From: Faucicola osloensis_D
Lineage (GTDB): Bacteria > Pseudomonadota > Gammaproteobacteria > Pseudomonadales > Moraxellaceae
Strand: one strand, 5' to 3'
Length of the DNA: 64,000 nucleotides
Assembly: GCA_020041925.1 (NCBI GenBank)
Contig: CP083409.1
A program made the translations under genes and the position numbers. Below, one piece after another: positions 54,827-63,805 of the stretch; the first letter of the stretch is position 1, and each line of letters begins with the position of its first letter. The notes beneath the pieces are model-generated. The model was not told where the DNA came from, ran no database searches, and was given only the letters and a program-made list of their open reading frames with translations.

Positions 54827-55866
54827 AAACATTTGATTATCAGCGCGCCAACTCAGTGGATGACGCCATCAAAATAGCCACTTTAGCTGAGGGGCATTTA
54901 GCTGACAAGCAGCGTCCGTTTTTTATCGCTGGGGGCACCAATTTACTTGACTTGATGAAACTCGAAATCGAACAGCCAACACAGCTGATTGATATTTCAC
55001 GTCTGCCGCTTAATACAATTGAAGCCACGCCAGAAGGTGGGTTAAAAATCGGCGCTATGGTCAGTAATAGTGAATTAGCGGCGCACCCTGTGATTCGTCA
55101 AGATTATGCGGTGCTTGCCCGTGCCTTGTTGTCGGGTGCATCGCCGCAACTGCGTAACAAAGCCAGTACCGGTGGCAATCTACTACAGCGCACCCGTTGT
55201 TATTATTTTTATCAGCCTGATAGTCCGTGTAATAAGCGTGAGCCCAATTCTGGCTGCGGGGCAAAAGCAGGTCTTCATCAGAACTTAGCAATTTTAGGCA
55301 CGAGCGAGCAGTGTATTGCCACCCATCCATCGGATATGGCGGTGGCAATGCGATTACTCGATGCTGTCATTGTTATCCAGCAAGCCGACGGGCAAACCCG
55401 CCAAGTGCCTATCGCTGAATTTTATCGCTTACCTGAGCAAACCCCGCATATTGAAACTTGCTTAAATCTAGGCGATTTGATTACCCATATCATTCTACCG
55501 CCACCCTTAAAAGGCGTGCATAGCTATGACAAAGTGCGTGACCGTGCCTCATATGCCTTTGCTTTAGTGTCCGTCGCTGCCGTGATTGAGCATGATAATG
55601 ACACACTCACCAATGTACGACTTGCTTTTGGCGGTATTGGCAGTCAGCCGTGGCGAACTACCGACATTGAAAAAATACTTATCGGTAGCACGGGCGATGC
55701 CGTGAGTATTGAGCTTGCGGTGGCGACCCTATTTAAAGACGCAAAAACCGATGAACAAACCGAATACAAGACCGTGCTAGTACAGCGTCTTTTACACCAT
55801 GTTGTGCAGCGGGCGTTACAACAACCCAATCAATCAAGTCCTTTAAGTAGTGGAGTGAGTGCATGA
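54823..55866 (+). CDS. paoB: Aldehyde oxidoreductase FAD subunit (PaoB-like)
   Basis: 347 residues of the CO-dehydrogenase flavoprotein family. The FAD-binding FFIAGGTNLLDLMK lies near 38 and GASPQLRNKASTGGNLLQRTR near 105 (in part: NKASTGGNLLQR). A Cys-rich insertion (RCYYFYQ...CNKREPNSGC...SEQCIATHPSDMAVAM) matches the extra 4Fe-4S cluster of E. coli PaoB, which separates it from ordinary xanthine dehydrogenase FAD subunits. AGGAG precedes the ATG, and both ends overlap neighbours by 4 bp, so the three subunits are translationally coupled. Confidence 0.92.
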   Translation: MKTFDYQRANSVDDAIKIATLAEGHLADKQRPFFIAGGTNLLDLMKLEIEQPTQLIDISRLPLNTIEATPEGGLKIGAMVSNSELAAHPVIRQDYAVLARALLSGASPQLRNKASTGGNLLQRTRCYYFYQPDSPCNKREPNSGCGAKAGLHQNLAILGTSEQCIATHPSDMAVAMRLLDAVIVIQQADGQTRQVPIAEFYRLPEQTPHIETCLNLGDLITHIILPPPLKGVHSYDKVRDRASYAFALVSVAAVIEHDNDTLTNVRLAFGGIGSQPWRTTDIEKILIGSTGDAVSIELAVATLFKDAKTDEQTEYKTVLVQRLLHHVVQRALQQPNQSSPLSSGVSA

Positions 55867-58286
55867 GCCTAACACAAATTTTTGGCGAATCGCCCCTTGA
55901 AAAAAAACTGACCATGGACAAGCCTGTCGAGTCACGGCTAGATACGACCGATAGCAAACTCGTTGGCAAACCACTGAGCCGTATCGAAGGACACCTAAAA
56001 GTCGCAGGCAAAGCCACGTATACTGCTGAGCACCAATTTGACGACTTGTGTCACGGTGTCATGGTCGGTGCAACCATCGGTAAAGGCAAGGTAAAGAAAG
56101 TACATGAAGATACCGCCTTACAAGTTGCAGGTGTGATTGGGGTGTTTCATGACCCTTTGTTTTTACGCAACCCGCAACAAGGGGGTGTCAAAATGGCGCC
56201 TGTACAAGGGGCAAGCGAGGTTTTTTATCATGGACAGCCGATTGCTTTGGTGGTAGCAGAAACCCTAGAGGCGGCTCAAGAAGGCGCGAAGGCGTTAAAA
56301 ATTGACTATGAAAATGATGAAAAACACGGGCATTTTGACTTTAACAAGCAAAAAAAGCATACCCAATTTATTGATTGGGTAACCGATAAAAGTGACGATA
56401 TTGGCAAACCTGAAAAAACGCTTAAGCAAGCAGAAGTCAAAGTCGATGTGATTTATACCACACCTAGCCAAAGTAACATGCCAATGGAACCGCACAGTTC
56501 GTTGGCGCGTTGGTTTGAGGGTAAGCTAACCCTTCATACCTCTAACCAAATGCTAGCCTCTTCCAAAGTACAACTTGCCAAAGCCTTAGATATACCGGAA
56601 GACGATGTCCGTTTGCTATCGCCATATGTTGGTGGCGGGTTTGGCTCAAAACTGGGTATTTCGCCAGAGTCGGTGATGGCAGCCATTGCAGCTAAAGACT
56701 TAAAACGCCCGGTACTGGTGAACATGACCCGACCGCAAGTCATGGAAACTACCGTGAGACGCACCAACACCGAACAACGGGTGGCATTGGGGGCGGATAA
56801 AGATGGTAAAATCCATACCATTATTCATAATAGCATTGTCACCAATTTACCTTCAGAAACGTTTTTTGAGCCAGTGGCGGTTTCTACCCACTTTTTGTAT
56901 GGCGGTGACAATCGCCAAATCAAATACGAAATGGCGCGCATGAATTTTACCTTAACAGGTTCTATGCGTGCCCCTGGCGAAGCGGTGGGTCAGTTGGCAC
57001 TCGAATGTGCCATGGACGAACTGGCGCATGCATTAAAGCTGTGCCCAATCGAACTGCGAAAACGCAATGAACCTAGCGAAGACCCAAGCAAAAAAATTCC
57101 CTACAGCAGCCGAAAATTGCTGGCGTGTATGGAGCAAGGGGCAAAAGCCTTTGGATGGGATGAACGCCCACAAACGCCCGCGAGTCGCCTCGATGGCGAT
57201 TGGTTAATTGGCTATGGGATGGCGTGCGCCGCGCGTAGCAACGAATTAAAACCCTCGCAAGCTCGTGTGAGCCTGTTGCCCTCTGACAAACCGCTTGGGG
57301 TCATGGCTCGTATCGAAACTGACATGACTGATATCGGTACAGGTAGCTATACTATTTTTGCGCAAGTGGTTGCCGATATGCTGGGCTTACCGATTGACCA
57401 TGTCGAGGTCAAACTTGGCGATACCGATTTGCCGCCGGCTGCAGGGTCAGGCGGTAGCTGGGGAGCATCAAGCGCTGGTAGTTCTATTTATCTGGCGTGT
57501 GAAGCGCTACGAGAAAAGATTGCCCAGAGTGTGGGGCTGCATGTCGATAGCATTGGCTTTAAACAAGGCAATCTATATAGACAATTTGAACATGACCCTA
57601 GCCTAGCTGAAAAAATTGGCGAAAAAATTAACCATACGTTAACCGATACGTTGGATAAACTAGCAGAAAAAACAGGGCTTAATTCTGAGGTCTCTGTAGA
57701 CAATCATGATAATGTACTCGATTGGGAACAAGTCGATACCCAGTTACCGCTGAGCAGTTTTTTGCAGCAATATGCCCCTCATGGCTTGGTAGCTAATGGT
57801 GAAATCGAACCTGGTAAAACCAAAAAAGAATACCGTCATGCAGGCTATGGCGCACAGTTCGCTGAAGTCGCGGTACACCGGGTAACCGGTGAAATTCGGG
57901 TTCGCCGTATGCAAGGCACATTTGCCGCAGGGCGTATCTTAAACGAAAAAACAGCACGCTCGCAGTGCTTTGGTGGTATGGTGTTTGGTATAGGGGCTGC
58001 CTTGATGGAGCAAATTCATCATGACAAACGTGATGGTCGTCTATGTAATCACGATTTAGCCGAATATCAAGTGTGTGTGAATGCCGATGTGCCTGACTTA
58101 GAGGTAATAATGTTACCCGAAACTGACCCCTATGCCAATCCGCTCCACAGCAAAGGCATAGGCGAATTGGCATTATCAGGGGCAGGGGCAGCCATTGCCA
58201 ATGCGATTTTTAATGCCACAGGTGTTAGAGTACGAGACTATCCTATTACCTTGGATAAACTGCTGTACCAGTTGCCATTACTGTAA
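55863..58286 (+). CDS. paoC: Aldehyde oxidoreductase molybdenum subunit (PaoC-like)
   Basis: 807 residues of the xanthine oxidase family. It has the domain I start VGKPLSRIEGHLKVAGKATY, cofactor-binding GGGFGSKLG (about 258), MRAPGEAVGQLALE (about 370), GSGGSWGASSAGS (about 530) and the active-site Glu in KGIGELALSGAG near 765. It oxidises aldehydes to acids with the molybdopterin cytosine dinucleotide cofactor. It is some 75 residues longer than E. coli PaoC, partly from an insertion around 565-630 (EKIGEKINHTLTDTLDKLAEK). No signal peptide. ATGA overlap with paoB. Confidence 0.92.
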   Translation: MSLTQIFGESPLEKKLTMDKPVESRLDTTDSKLVGKPLSRIEGHLKVAGKATYTAEHQFDDLCHGVMVGATIGKGKVKKVHEDTALQVAGVIGVFHDPLFLRNPQQGGVKMAPVQGASEVFYHGQPIALVVAETLEAAQEGAKALKIDYENDEKHGHFDFNKQKKHTQFIDWVTDKSDDIGKPEKTLKQAEVKVDVIYTTPSQSNMPMEPHSSLARWFEGKLTLHTSNQMLASSKVQLAKALDIPEDDVRLLSPYVGGGFGSKLGISPESVMAAIAAKDLKRPVLVNMTRPQVMETTVRRTNTEQRVALGADKDGKIHTIIHNSIVTNLPSETFFEPVAVSTHFLYGGDNRQIKYEMARMNFTLTGSMRAPGEAVGQLALECAMDELAHALKLCPIELRKRNEPSEDPSKKIPYSSRKLLACMEQGAKAFGWDERPQTPASRLDGDWLIGYGMACAARSNELKPSQARVSLLPSDKPLGVMARIETDMTDIGTGSYTIFAQVVADMLGLPIDHVEVKLGDTDLPPAAGSGGSWGASSAGSSIYLACEALREKIAQSVGLHVDSIGFKQGNLYRQFEHDPSLAEKIGEKINHTLTDTLDKLAEKTGLNSEVSVDNHDNVLDWEQVDTQLPLSSFLQQYAPHGLVANGEIEPGKTKKEYRHAGYGAQFAEVAVHRVTGEIRVRRMQGTFAAGRILNEKTARSQCFGGMVFGIGAALMEQIHHDKRDGRLCNHDLAEYQVCVNADVPDLEVIMLPETDPYANPLHSKGIGELALSGAGAAIANAIFNATGVRVRDYPITLDKLLYQLPLL

Positions 58287-58307
58287 TTGGGTACACTGTC
58301 ATTTGCT

Positions 58308-59402
58308 ATGAACCACTTGTTTGATATCTTTGCTACCCTTGAGCAGTTGCCGCCCAACAGTGAAGCCGTGTTGGCCACAGTGGTGAGTGTCGAAGGGTCA
58401 GCCTATCGGCAACCTGGCGCTAGAATGTTGATTTTAGCCGATGGTCAATCCATAGGCATGGTGAGTGGCGGTTGTCTTGAAAAGCACTTGGTACAGCGAG
58501 CCTTTTGGCTCACCCGACAGGGGGCAACGCTCAAAACCTATCATACCGCAACCGATAGCCAGTTATCACAAGATGAGGTAGCCGATGACAATGATGAGCA
58601 AGAAGGCTTTGGGCTTGGCTGTCAAGGCGTCATTCAAGTATTATTTGAACGTCTGGTTTTAAATGAGCAATCTGCATTATTCGCCTGTTTTCAGCAATTA
58701 AAACAGACAAAACAACCACAAACACTGGCTACAGTTATCACCTCAAACTCAGATGAGTTTGTAGTTGGACAGCATCTGAGCTTGACGCAGTTGTCGCAAT
58801 TGGGTCAGCAAGATTGGCAATTAGTTAATCAAGTCGCTGCCAGCCGTAAAAGTCGCTTTATGCTGCATGTTTATCAAAAACAAGCGCAACAACTGAGCGT
58901 CTTTGTAGAAACGCTACAACCGCCGCTACAATTATTAATTTTTGGGGCGGGGCAAGATTGTTTACCCTTGATGACCATGGCAAATTTGCAAGGCTGGCAG
59001 GTGACGGTGATTGATAGTCGTTTGGATGTGATTGCCCGTTGTCGCGGGCAGGCTCATGCCAATTTTGTGCAGATTGCGCTTGAAAAAGCCGAGTCTGTGC
59101 AGACTTTTTTTGAGTCACCGCAGCCGACCGCTGTGGTAATAATGACCCATAGTCTGAGTCAAGATAGAGTATGGCTCAGCCAAGCCTTTAAAGCCCAAAA
59201 TTCGCCTTTTTTTATTGGACAATTAGGGCCGAAATATCGCACTGAGCAGTTGCTTGGTGAGATTGATGATGGTTATCAACTAGGGAAATCTGCTAATTTA
59301 TTCTATCCTGTGGGTTTGGCGCTCGGTGGCGATACGCCCGAAGCAGTGGCTTTATCTATTACTGCCCAAATTCAACAGGTATATCATGAGCGTCACTCCT
59401 AG
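58308..59402 (+). CDS. XdhC/PaoD-family molybdenum-cofactor maturation factor
   Basis: 364 residues from ATG 58308; the frame opens at TTG 58287. XdhC proteins bind molybdopterin cofactor, protect its sulfurated form and insert it into the partner enzyme. The N-terminal XdhC domain shows VVSVEGSAYRQPGARMLI and GMVSGGCLEKHLVQRA, and the C-terminal Rossmann domain shows LLIFGAGQDCLPL and the end IGLALGGDTPEAVALSI-like block (PVGLALGGDTPEAVAL). It lies directly behind paoC, so its client is probably PaoABC. Its end overlaps the next gene by 17 bp. Confidence 0.88.
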   Translation: MNHLFDIFATLEQLPPNSEAVLATVVSVEGSAYRQPGARMLILADGQSIGMVSGGCLEKHLVQRAFWLTRQGATLKTYHTATDSQLSQDEVADDNDEQEGFGLGCQGVIQVLFERLVLNEQSALFACFQQLKQTKQPQTLATVITSNSDEFVVGQHLSLTQLSQLGQQDWQLVNQVAASRKSRFMLHVYQKQAQQLSVFVETLQPPLQLLIFGAGQDCLPLMTMANLQGWQVTVIDSRLDVIARCRGQAHANFVQIALEKAESVQTFFESPQPTAVVIMTHSLSQDRVWLSQAFKAQNSPFFIGQLGPKYRTEQLLGEIDDGYQLGKSANLFYPVGLALGGDTPEAVALSITAQIQQVYHERHS

Positions 59403-60075
59403 CAATTTAACCGTGGTGATTTTGGCGGCAGGATTGAGCCAGCGTCTTGGTTTTGCCAAGCAGCTGATTGTAAAAAATCATCAAACCTTGCTGGCTGAAA
59501 AAATTCAACTGGCACGCCAATTGCAGCCTCACCAAGTGTTGGTGGTATTGCCAAAACTTGATAACCCAATATCTAAAGCGTTATACAATGAAGTTGAACC
59601 ATTTGCCGTCACAGTCGTCGATAATCCAACCCCACAAACAGGGATGGCGCATTCGATTCAGTATGCAATGACAACATTACAACAACAGTCAGTCAGTGCT
59701 GCGATGCGGATTTTGTTTTTGACTGTTGACCAGGTGGCGATAACCCTCGATGATTTGAGGCTATTAAGCCAAAATGTTGAAGACCATCAGCTGATTGCGA
59801 GTGAGTATGGTGATAAGAATCAACCAATTTGGGGGATTCCCGTCAATTTACCTTGGGGTTTTTTGCAAGCATTTGGTCATCAGTTGCAAGGCGATAAAGG
59901 TTTTCGGGCGTTATGGCAACATCAAACCGCTATCGTTTCGCCCACCGACGGCATGGTTTATCAGCTTTATCCGATACCGCTGTCGCATTTAAGCCAAGAT
60001 ATTGATACCTTAGAACAATTTGAGCAGCTAAAAACAGCCTATCATCTTTTGCCGCCGACACAACATTTTAATTGA
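59386..60075 (+). CDS. mocA: Molybdenum cofactor cytidylyltransferase (MocA-like NTP transferase)
   Basis: 229 residues from ATG 59386 (AGGT in front). The nucleotidyltransferase signature VILAAGLSQRLGFAKQLI fits MocA rather than MobA (L-A-A-G-x-S-x-R-x-G-x-x-K). Further blocks are NPTPQTGMAHSIQYAM and the metal Asp in LTVDQVAI. MocA attaches CMP to Mo-molybdopterin, giving the cytosine dinucleotide form that PaoABC-type enzymes use, which fits its place between paoC/XdhC and moeA. MobA-like GTP specificity cannot be fully excluded by eye. Confidence 0.85.
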   Translation: MSVTPSNLTVVILAAGLSQRLGFAKQLIVKNHQTLLAEKIQLARQLQPHQVLVVLPKLDNPISKALYNEVEPFAVTVVDNPTPQTGMAHSIQYAMTTLQQQSVSAAMRILFLTVDQVAITLDDLRLLSQNVEDHQLIASEYGDKNQPIWGIPVNLPWGFLQAFGHQLQGDKGFRALWQHQTAIVSPTDGMVYQLYPIPLSHLSQDIDTLEQFEQLKTAYHLLPPTQHFN

Positions 60076-60079
60076 GATA

Positions 60080-61369
60080 ATGATGATTTCTGTCAATGAA
60101 CTAAAACAAGCGATTAATGAGCGCCTAGAGAACTATTTAACGTCGCGTCTGGGCGAAGTAAAGACAATAACAATGGGTTTGTTGGAGGCGCAAAACCACA
60201 TTTTAGCCCAAGATATTGCCGCATCCTTTGATATTCCCCGCCAAAATCTATCATCCATGGACGGTTTTGCGATAGCTACGGGTAGCCATCTTGACCACGA
60301 TAGCCAACTTGAAATCATCGGTGAATCGGGGGCAGGCAAGCCTTTTAGCGGTCGTTTAAAACCCAATCAAGGCGTGCGAATTTTTACCGGCGCGGTGGTG
60401 CCAAATGACTGTGACACGGTGGTGATGCAGGAAGACACCAACCTTAGCGACATTCAGCCCAGTTTGGATAACAGCCAAGCCTATCACATTCGCTTGACCC
60501 AAACCGCTAAAGTGGGCGCAAATATTCGCCGCCAAGGCGAGGAAGTGCAAGCAGGCGAAACTGTTTTAACGATTGGAAAACGCCTAAACCCCACCGATAT
60601 CAGCTTACTTGCCAATTTGGGCGTGGATAGCGTGCAGGTATTTCAGCCACTCACGGTTGGCATTATTGCCACCGGTGATGAGCTGGTTGAGGTGGGGCAG
60701 CCGCTGGCAACGCTTGCCCAAATTTATAATTCCAACACGCCCACGCTAAAAGCGTTATTAAAGCAGTTGCCAATTGCCATTCAAGACTATGGCATTGTCC
60801 CTGACAACCTTGAGACCACTCGCCGCACTGTTCAGCAAGCGATAGCCGAATGTGATGTGATTATTTCTACGGCGGGTGTATCGGTGGGCGATTATGATTT
60901 TTTAACCCAAGTCATTCAGGCGCTCGGCAAAATTCATCATTACAAAGTGGCGATGAAACCAGGTAAACCTTTTATATTTGGCGAATTTGAGCAAGATAAA
61001 AAAACGGTCATGTATTTTGGGTTACCCGGCAATCCGCTATCTACCGTGGTGTGCTGCCTTAATTTTGTTAAACCTGCGCTGTGGCAACTATCGGGCGTGA
61101 AACCATCAGATATCCCAAAACCGCTGCAACTGTTTGCCAAAACCACCCACGACATCAACAAGCGAGCAGGACGCCAAGATTATCAGCGAGCGATTTTTTG
61201 CCAAAATGAAGACGGCAGTTTTAGCGTCACCCCTTTATCTGCCCAAGACTCCCACCGTGTCAAACAGCTTAGCCACGCCAATTGCTTGCTTGTATTGCCC
61301 AAAGATAATGCAGGGGTAAAAGCAGGCGAAATAGTGACAGTGCAACCGTTTAGTTGGAATTTTAGCTAA
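60080..61369 (+). CDS. moeA: Molybdopterin molybdenumtransferase MoeA
   Basis: 429 residues. MoeA inserts molybdate into adenylated molybdopterin. It has SSMDGFAIA (about 54), the RIFTGAVVPNDCDTVVMQE block (in part: FTGAVVP), RRQGEEVQAGE, GIIATGDELVE (about 198), IISTAGVSVGDYDF (about 258) and the C-terminal domain IV. Two ATGs (60080, 60083) are both possible starts. It follows mocA at 4 bp and precedes moaA at 2 bp, a tight operon. No separate MogA/MoaB adenylyltransferase gene is in the window. Confidence 0.94.
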   Translation: MMISVNELKQAINERLENYLTSRLGEVKTITMGLLEAQNHILAQDIAASFDIPRQNLSSMDGFAIATGSHLDHDSQLEIIGESGAGKPFSGRLKPNQGVRIFTGAVVPNDCDTVVMQEDTNLSDIQPSLDNSQAYHIRLTQTAKVGANIRRQGEEVQAGETVLTIGKRLNPTDISLLANLGVDSVQVFQPLTVGIIATGDELVEVGQPLATLAQIYNSNTPTLKALLKQLPIAIQDYGIVPDNLETTRRTVQQAIAECDVIISTAGVSVGDYDFLTQVIQALGKIHHYKVAMKPGKPFIFGEFEQDKKTVMYFGLPGNPLSTVVCCLNFVKPALWQLSGVKPSDIPKPLQLFAKTTHDINKRAGRQDYQRAIFCQNEDGSFSVTPLSAQDSHRVKQLSHANCLLVLPKDNAGVKAGEIVTVQPFSWNFS

Positions 61370-61371
61370 CG

Positions 61372-62376
61372 ATGACTCCGCAACATTCTTCATTAAATTT
61401 GGTGGACAATTTTCATCGCAAGTTAAGCTATTTACGCCTGTCGATTACCGATTTTTGTAACTTTCGCTGTCATTACTGTCTGCCCAATGGCTATACTGCC
61501 AACGCGGGTAAACGCCCTGACAACGAGCTTTCTGTATCCGAAATCGATGTTTTAATACAAGCCTTTGCCAAACTAGGTACCACCAAAGTGCGGCTGACGG
61601 GGGGTGAGCCATCGATTCGACAAGATTTACCGCGCATCATCGAACTTGCCAAACAGACCCAAGGCATCCAAACAGTGGCGGTTAGCTCCAATGGCTATCG
61701 GCTTGCCAAGCATTTATCCGACTGGCAAACGGCAGGGCTAAATCAGCTTAACATCAGTATCGACAGCTTTGACCCCATCATTTTTAAACAAATCACCGGC
61801 TTTGATATATTGCCAACGCTGTTAAATGACATGGATACATTGCTAGCAACCACCGATATTAAGCTAAAACTCAACGGTATTTTGATGGCAGACACCGCCT
61901 TTGATAACTTGCAATCCGTGTTAAATTTTGTCAAAAATCGCCCTGTCACTTACCGTTTTATTGAGTTTATGCAAACCTCGGATAATAAAGCTTTGTTTTT
62001 TGCCCAACATAGCAGTGGTCAGCGTATCAAAGATTTTTTGTTAGAAAATGGTTGGCAATCCCAACGTCGAGCAAGCGATGCAGGCCCTGCGATTGAATAT
62101 CGCCATGCCGATTATGTCGGTGGCATTGGGCTGATTGAACCTTATGCCCCGCAGTTCTGCGACAGTTGCAATCGCCTACGAGTGAGTAGCCAAGGCAAAG
62201 TACATTTGTGTTTGTTTGATAATGGCAGTTATGATGTGCGAGCGTTTTTGGCAAATGGCGATGTCGATGGATTGGTTCATGCCTTGCAGAGCTTAATGCC
62301 GATTAAGCCCGAGCATCATTTACTCAAGCAAAACGACAGTGGTATCATGGCGAATTTGTCGATGATTGGCGGTTAA
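61372..62376 (+). CDS. moaA: GTP 3',8-cyclase MoaA
   Basis: A 334-residue radical SAM enzyme starting molybdopterin synthesis from GTP. The SAM cluster cysteines are Cys29, Cys33 and Cys36 (CNFRCHYC). The second cluster cysteines are Cys263, Cys266 and Cys280 (CDSCNRLRVS...C). The conserved GG end (SMIGG) needed for activity is present. RLTGGEPSIR and NISIDSFDP are typical. It acts with MoaC, whose gene is next after 128 bp. Confidence 0.96.
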   Translation: MTPQHSSLNLVDNFHRKLSYLRLSITDFCNFRCHYCLPNGYTANAGKRPDNELSVSEIDVLIQAFAKLGTTKVRLTGGEPSIRQDLPRIIELAKQTQGIQTVAVSSNGYRLAKHLSDWQTAGLNQLNISIDSFDPIIFKQITGFDILPTLLNDMDTLLATTDIKLKLNGILMADTAFDNLQSVLNFVKNRPVTYRFIEFMQTSDNKALFFAQHSSGQRIKDFLLENGWQSQRRASDAGPAIEYRHADYVGGIGLIEPYAPQFCDSCNRLRVSSQGKVHLCLFDNGSYDVRAFLANGDVDGLVHALQSLMPIKPEHHLLKQNDSGIMANLSMIGG

Positions 62377-62504
62377 TCGATGGCAGGTTTTTTTAAAATA
62401 TAAAATAGGCAAATTTAAGAAAAATTTACTCATTCAAACGCAGCTTAATAAGCGTATAAGTTTATGTAATTTTGTGCCAAATTTGAGGGGTGAAAATCCA
62501 AAAC

Positions 62505-63002
62505 ATGACAACACAATTAACTCCCTTAGACCTGACACATTTAGACGCACACGGCGATATCGCCATGGTCGATGTGTCGGGCAAAGCGATAACCCAACGC
62601 ACCGCCACCGCCGTGGGGCAAGTTATTTTCCCTAGCGACAGTTACCAAATAATAAAATCCGCCGACGGCATCACCAAAAAAGGCTCAATCACCCAGACCG
62701 CGCATATCGCAGGGGTCATGGCAAGCAAACGCACCCACGAGCTGATTCCGCTTTGCCACCAGCTGCCACTCGATGGGGTGAAAATCGGCTTTGAGTATGA
62801 TGATAACAATTGCTCAATCCACGTCACTGCCACCGTCAAAGTCACCCACAAAACAGGCGTGGAAATGGAAGCCTTAACCGCTGTGTCGGTGGCTTGCCTA
62901 ACGATTTACGACATGACTAAAGCATTATCTCACGACATCACCATCAGCGATATCAAGCTACTCACCAAAACAGGGGGCAAATCCGACTATGCCAACACCT
63001 AG
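62505..63002 (+). CDS. moaC: Cyclic pyranopterin monophosphate synthase MoaC
   Basis: 165 residues; ATG 62505 is chosen over GTG 62490, which lies inside the likely ribosome site GAGGGGTGA. MoaC turns the MoaA product into cyclic pyranopterin monophosphate. Active-site features are AHIAGVMASKRTHELIPLCH and TGVEMEALTAVSVACLTIYDM with the catalytic Asp and Lys of DMTKA. It overlaps moaD by 14 bp. The 128-bp gap before it is A/T-rich and could hold an internal promoter. Confidence 0.95.
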   Translation: MTTQLTPLDLTHLDAHGDIAMVDVSGKAITQRTATAVGQVIFPSDSYQIIKSADGITKKGSITQTAHIAGVMASKRTHELIPLCHQLPLDGVKIGFEYDDNNCSIHVTATVKVTHKTGVEMEALTAVSVACLTIYDMTKALSHDITISDIKLLTKTGGKSDYANT

Positions 63003-63252
63003 CGCGTCTGAGAAAAATTTAGCCATCTTATACTTTGCAAGCCTTGCTGAACAAGCAGGGAAAGACGAAGAAACAATCCGCTTTGACGGTGATAACTTGT
63101 CCGAGCTTTATCAAACGTTAAGTGCACACTACGGTTTTAAGCTCGCCCAAACCAAACTTGCCGTGGCAATCAATCACCATATTGCCAACTGGCAAACGCC
63201 GCTCCAAGATGGCGATATCGTCGCCTTTATTCCGCCTGTGGCGGGCGGTTAA
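62989..63252 (+). CDS. moaD: Molybdopterin synthase small subunit MoaD
   Basis: 87 residues with a ubiquitin-like fold. It ends in the required Gly-Gly (PPVAGG) that becomes the thiocarboxylate sulfur donor. ILYFASLAEQAGKDEE and LQDGDIVAFIPP are family-typical. It starts inside the end of moaC, so translation is coupled. Partner of MoaE, the next gene. Confidence 0.94.
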   Translation: MPTPSASEKNLAILYFASLAEQAGKDEETIRFDGDNLSELYQTLSAHYGFKLAQTKLAVAINHHIANWQTPLQDGDIVAFIPPVAGG

Positions 63253-63289
63253 ATATCGCATACGCCCTTTAAAAAATATAGAGAAAACC

Positions 63290-63781
63290 ATGAATGCATT
63301 GCATAAAGGCTCATCCACCATTAGCATCAGTGAAGACCAAGCCTACCAAACCGTGATTACCAGCGGCTTTGCATTGACTGACCGAGCCATTGACGATAGA
63401 CGGCTTAAACACGCCTTAATGAGCGATACTTGTGGGGCGTTAGCGACATTTGAAGGCTGGGTACGTAATCACAATAACGCTCGCCCTGTTAGCAAACTCA
63501 CTTACTATGGCTACGAGCAACTGGCACTCAATCAAGGCAAAAAACTGATTGAACAAGCCAAAGCCCAGTTTGATATCGAAAACGCCATTGCCATACATCG
63601 TATTGGCGACCTTGCGATTGGTGAGATGGCAGTGTGGATTGGGGTGGTGGCTGCCCACCGTTATCCTGCATTTGATGCGTGTCGTTGGCTACTGGATGCG
63701 ATTAAAGCGGATATTCCTGTGTGGAAACAAGAATTTTATGCCGACAGTACTGAGAGTCTTTGGCTTTCTAATAATGGTTAA
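63290..63781 (+). CDS. moaE: Molybdopterin synthase catalytic subunit MoaE
   Basis: 163 residues from ATG 63290 (GAGAAAACC before it). The frame is open back to 63122 within moaD, but that part reads as shadow. MoaE transfers two sulfurs from MoaD to precursor Z. Visible are GALATFEGWVRNHNNARPVSKLTYYGYEQLA (in part: FEGWVRNHN, YYGYEQLA), the HRIGDLAIGEMAVWIGV block and the catalytic lysine region IKADIPVWKQEF. Near-full length compared with E. coli MoaE (150). Confidence 0.94.
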   Translation: MNALHKGSSTISISEDQAYQTVITSGFALTDRAIDDRRLKHALMSDTCGALATFEGWVRNHNNARPVSKLTYYGYEQLALNQGKKLIEQAKAQFDIENAIAIHRIGDLAIGEMAVWIGVVAAHRYPAFDACRWLLDAIKADIPVWKQEFYADSTESLWLSNNG

Positions 63782-63805
63782 TACTCTAGTAATGGTTAAC
63801 AAGCA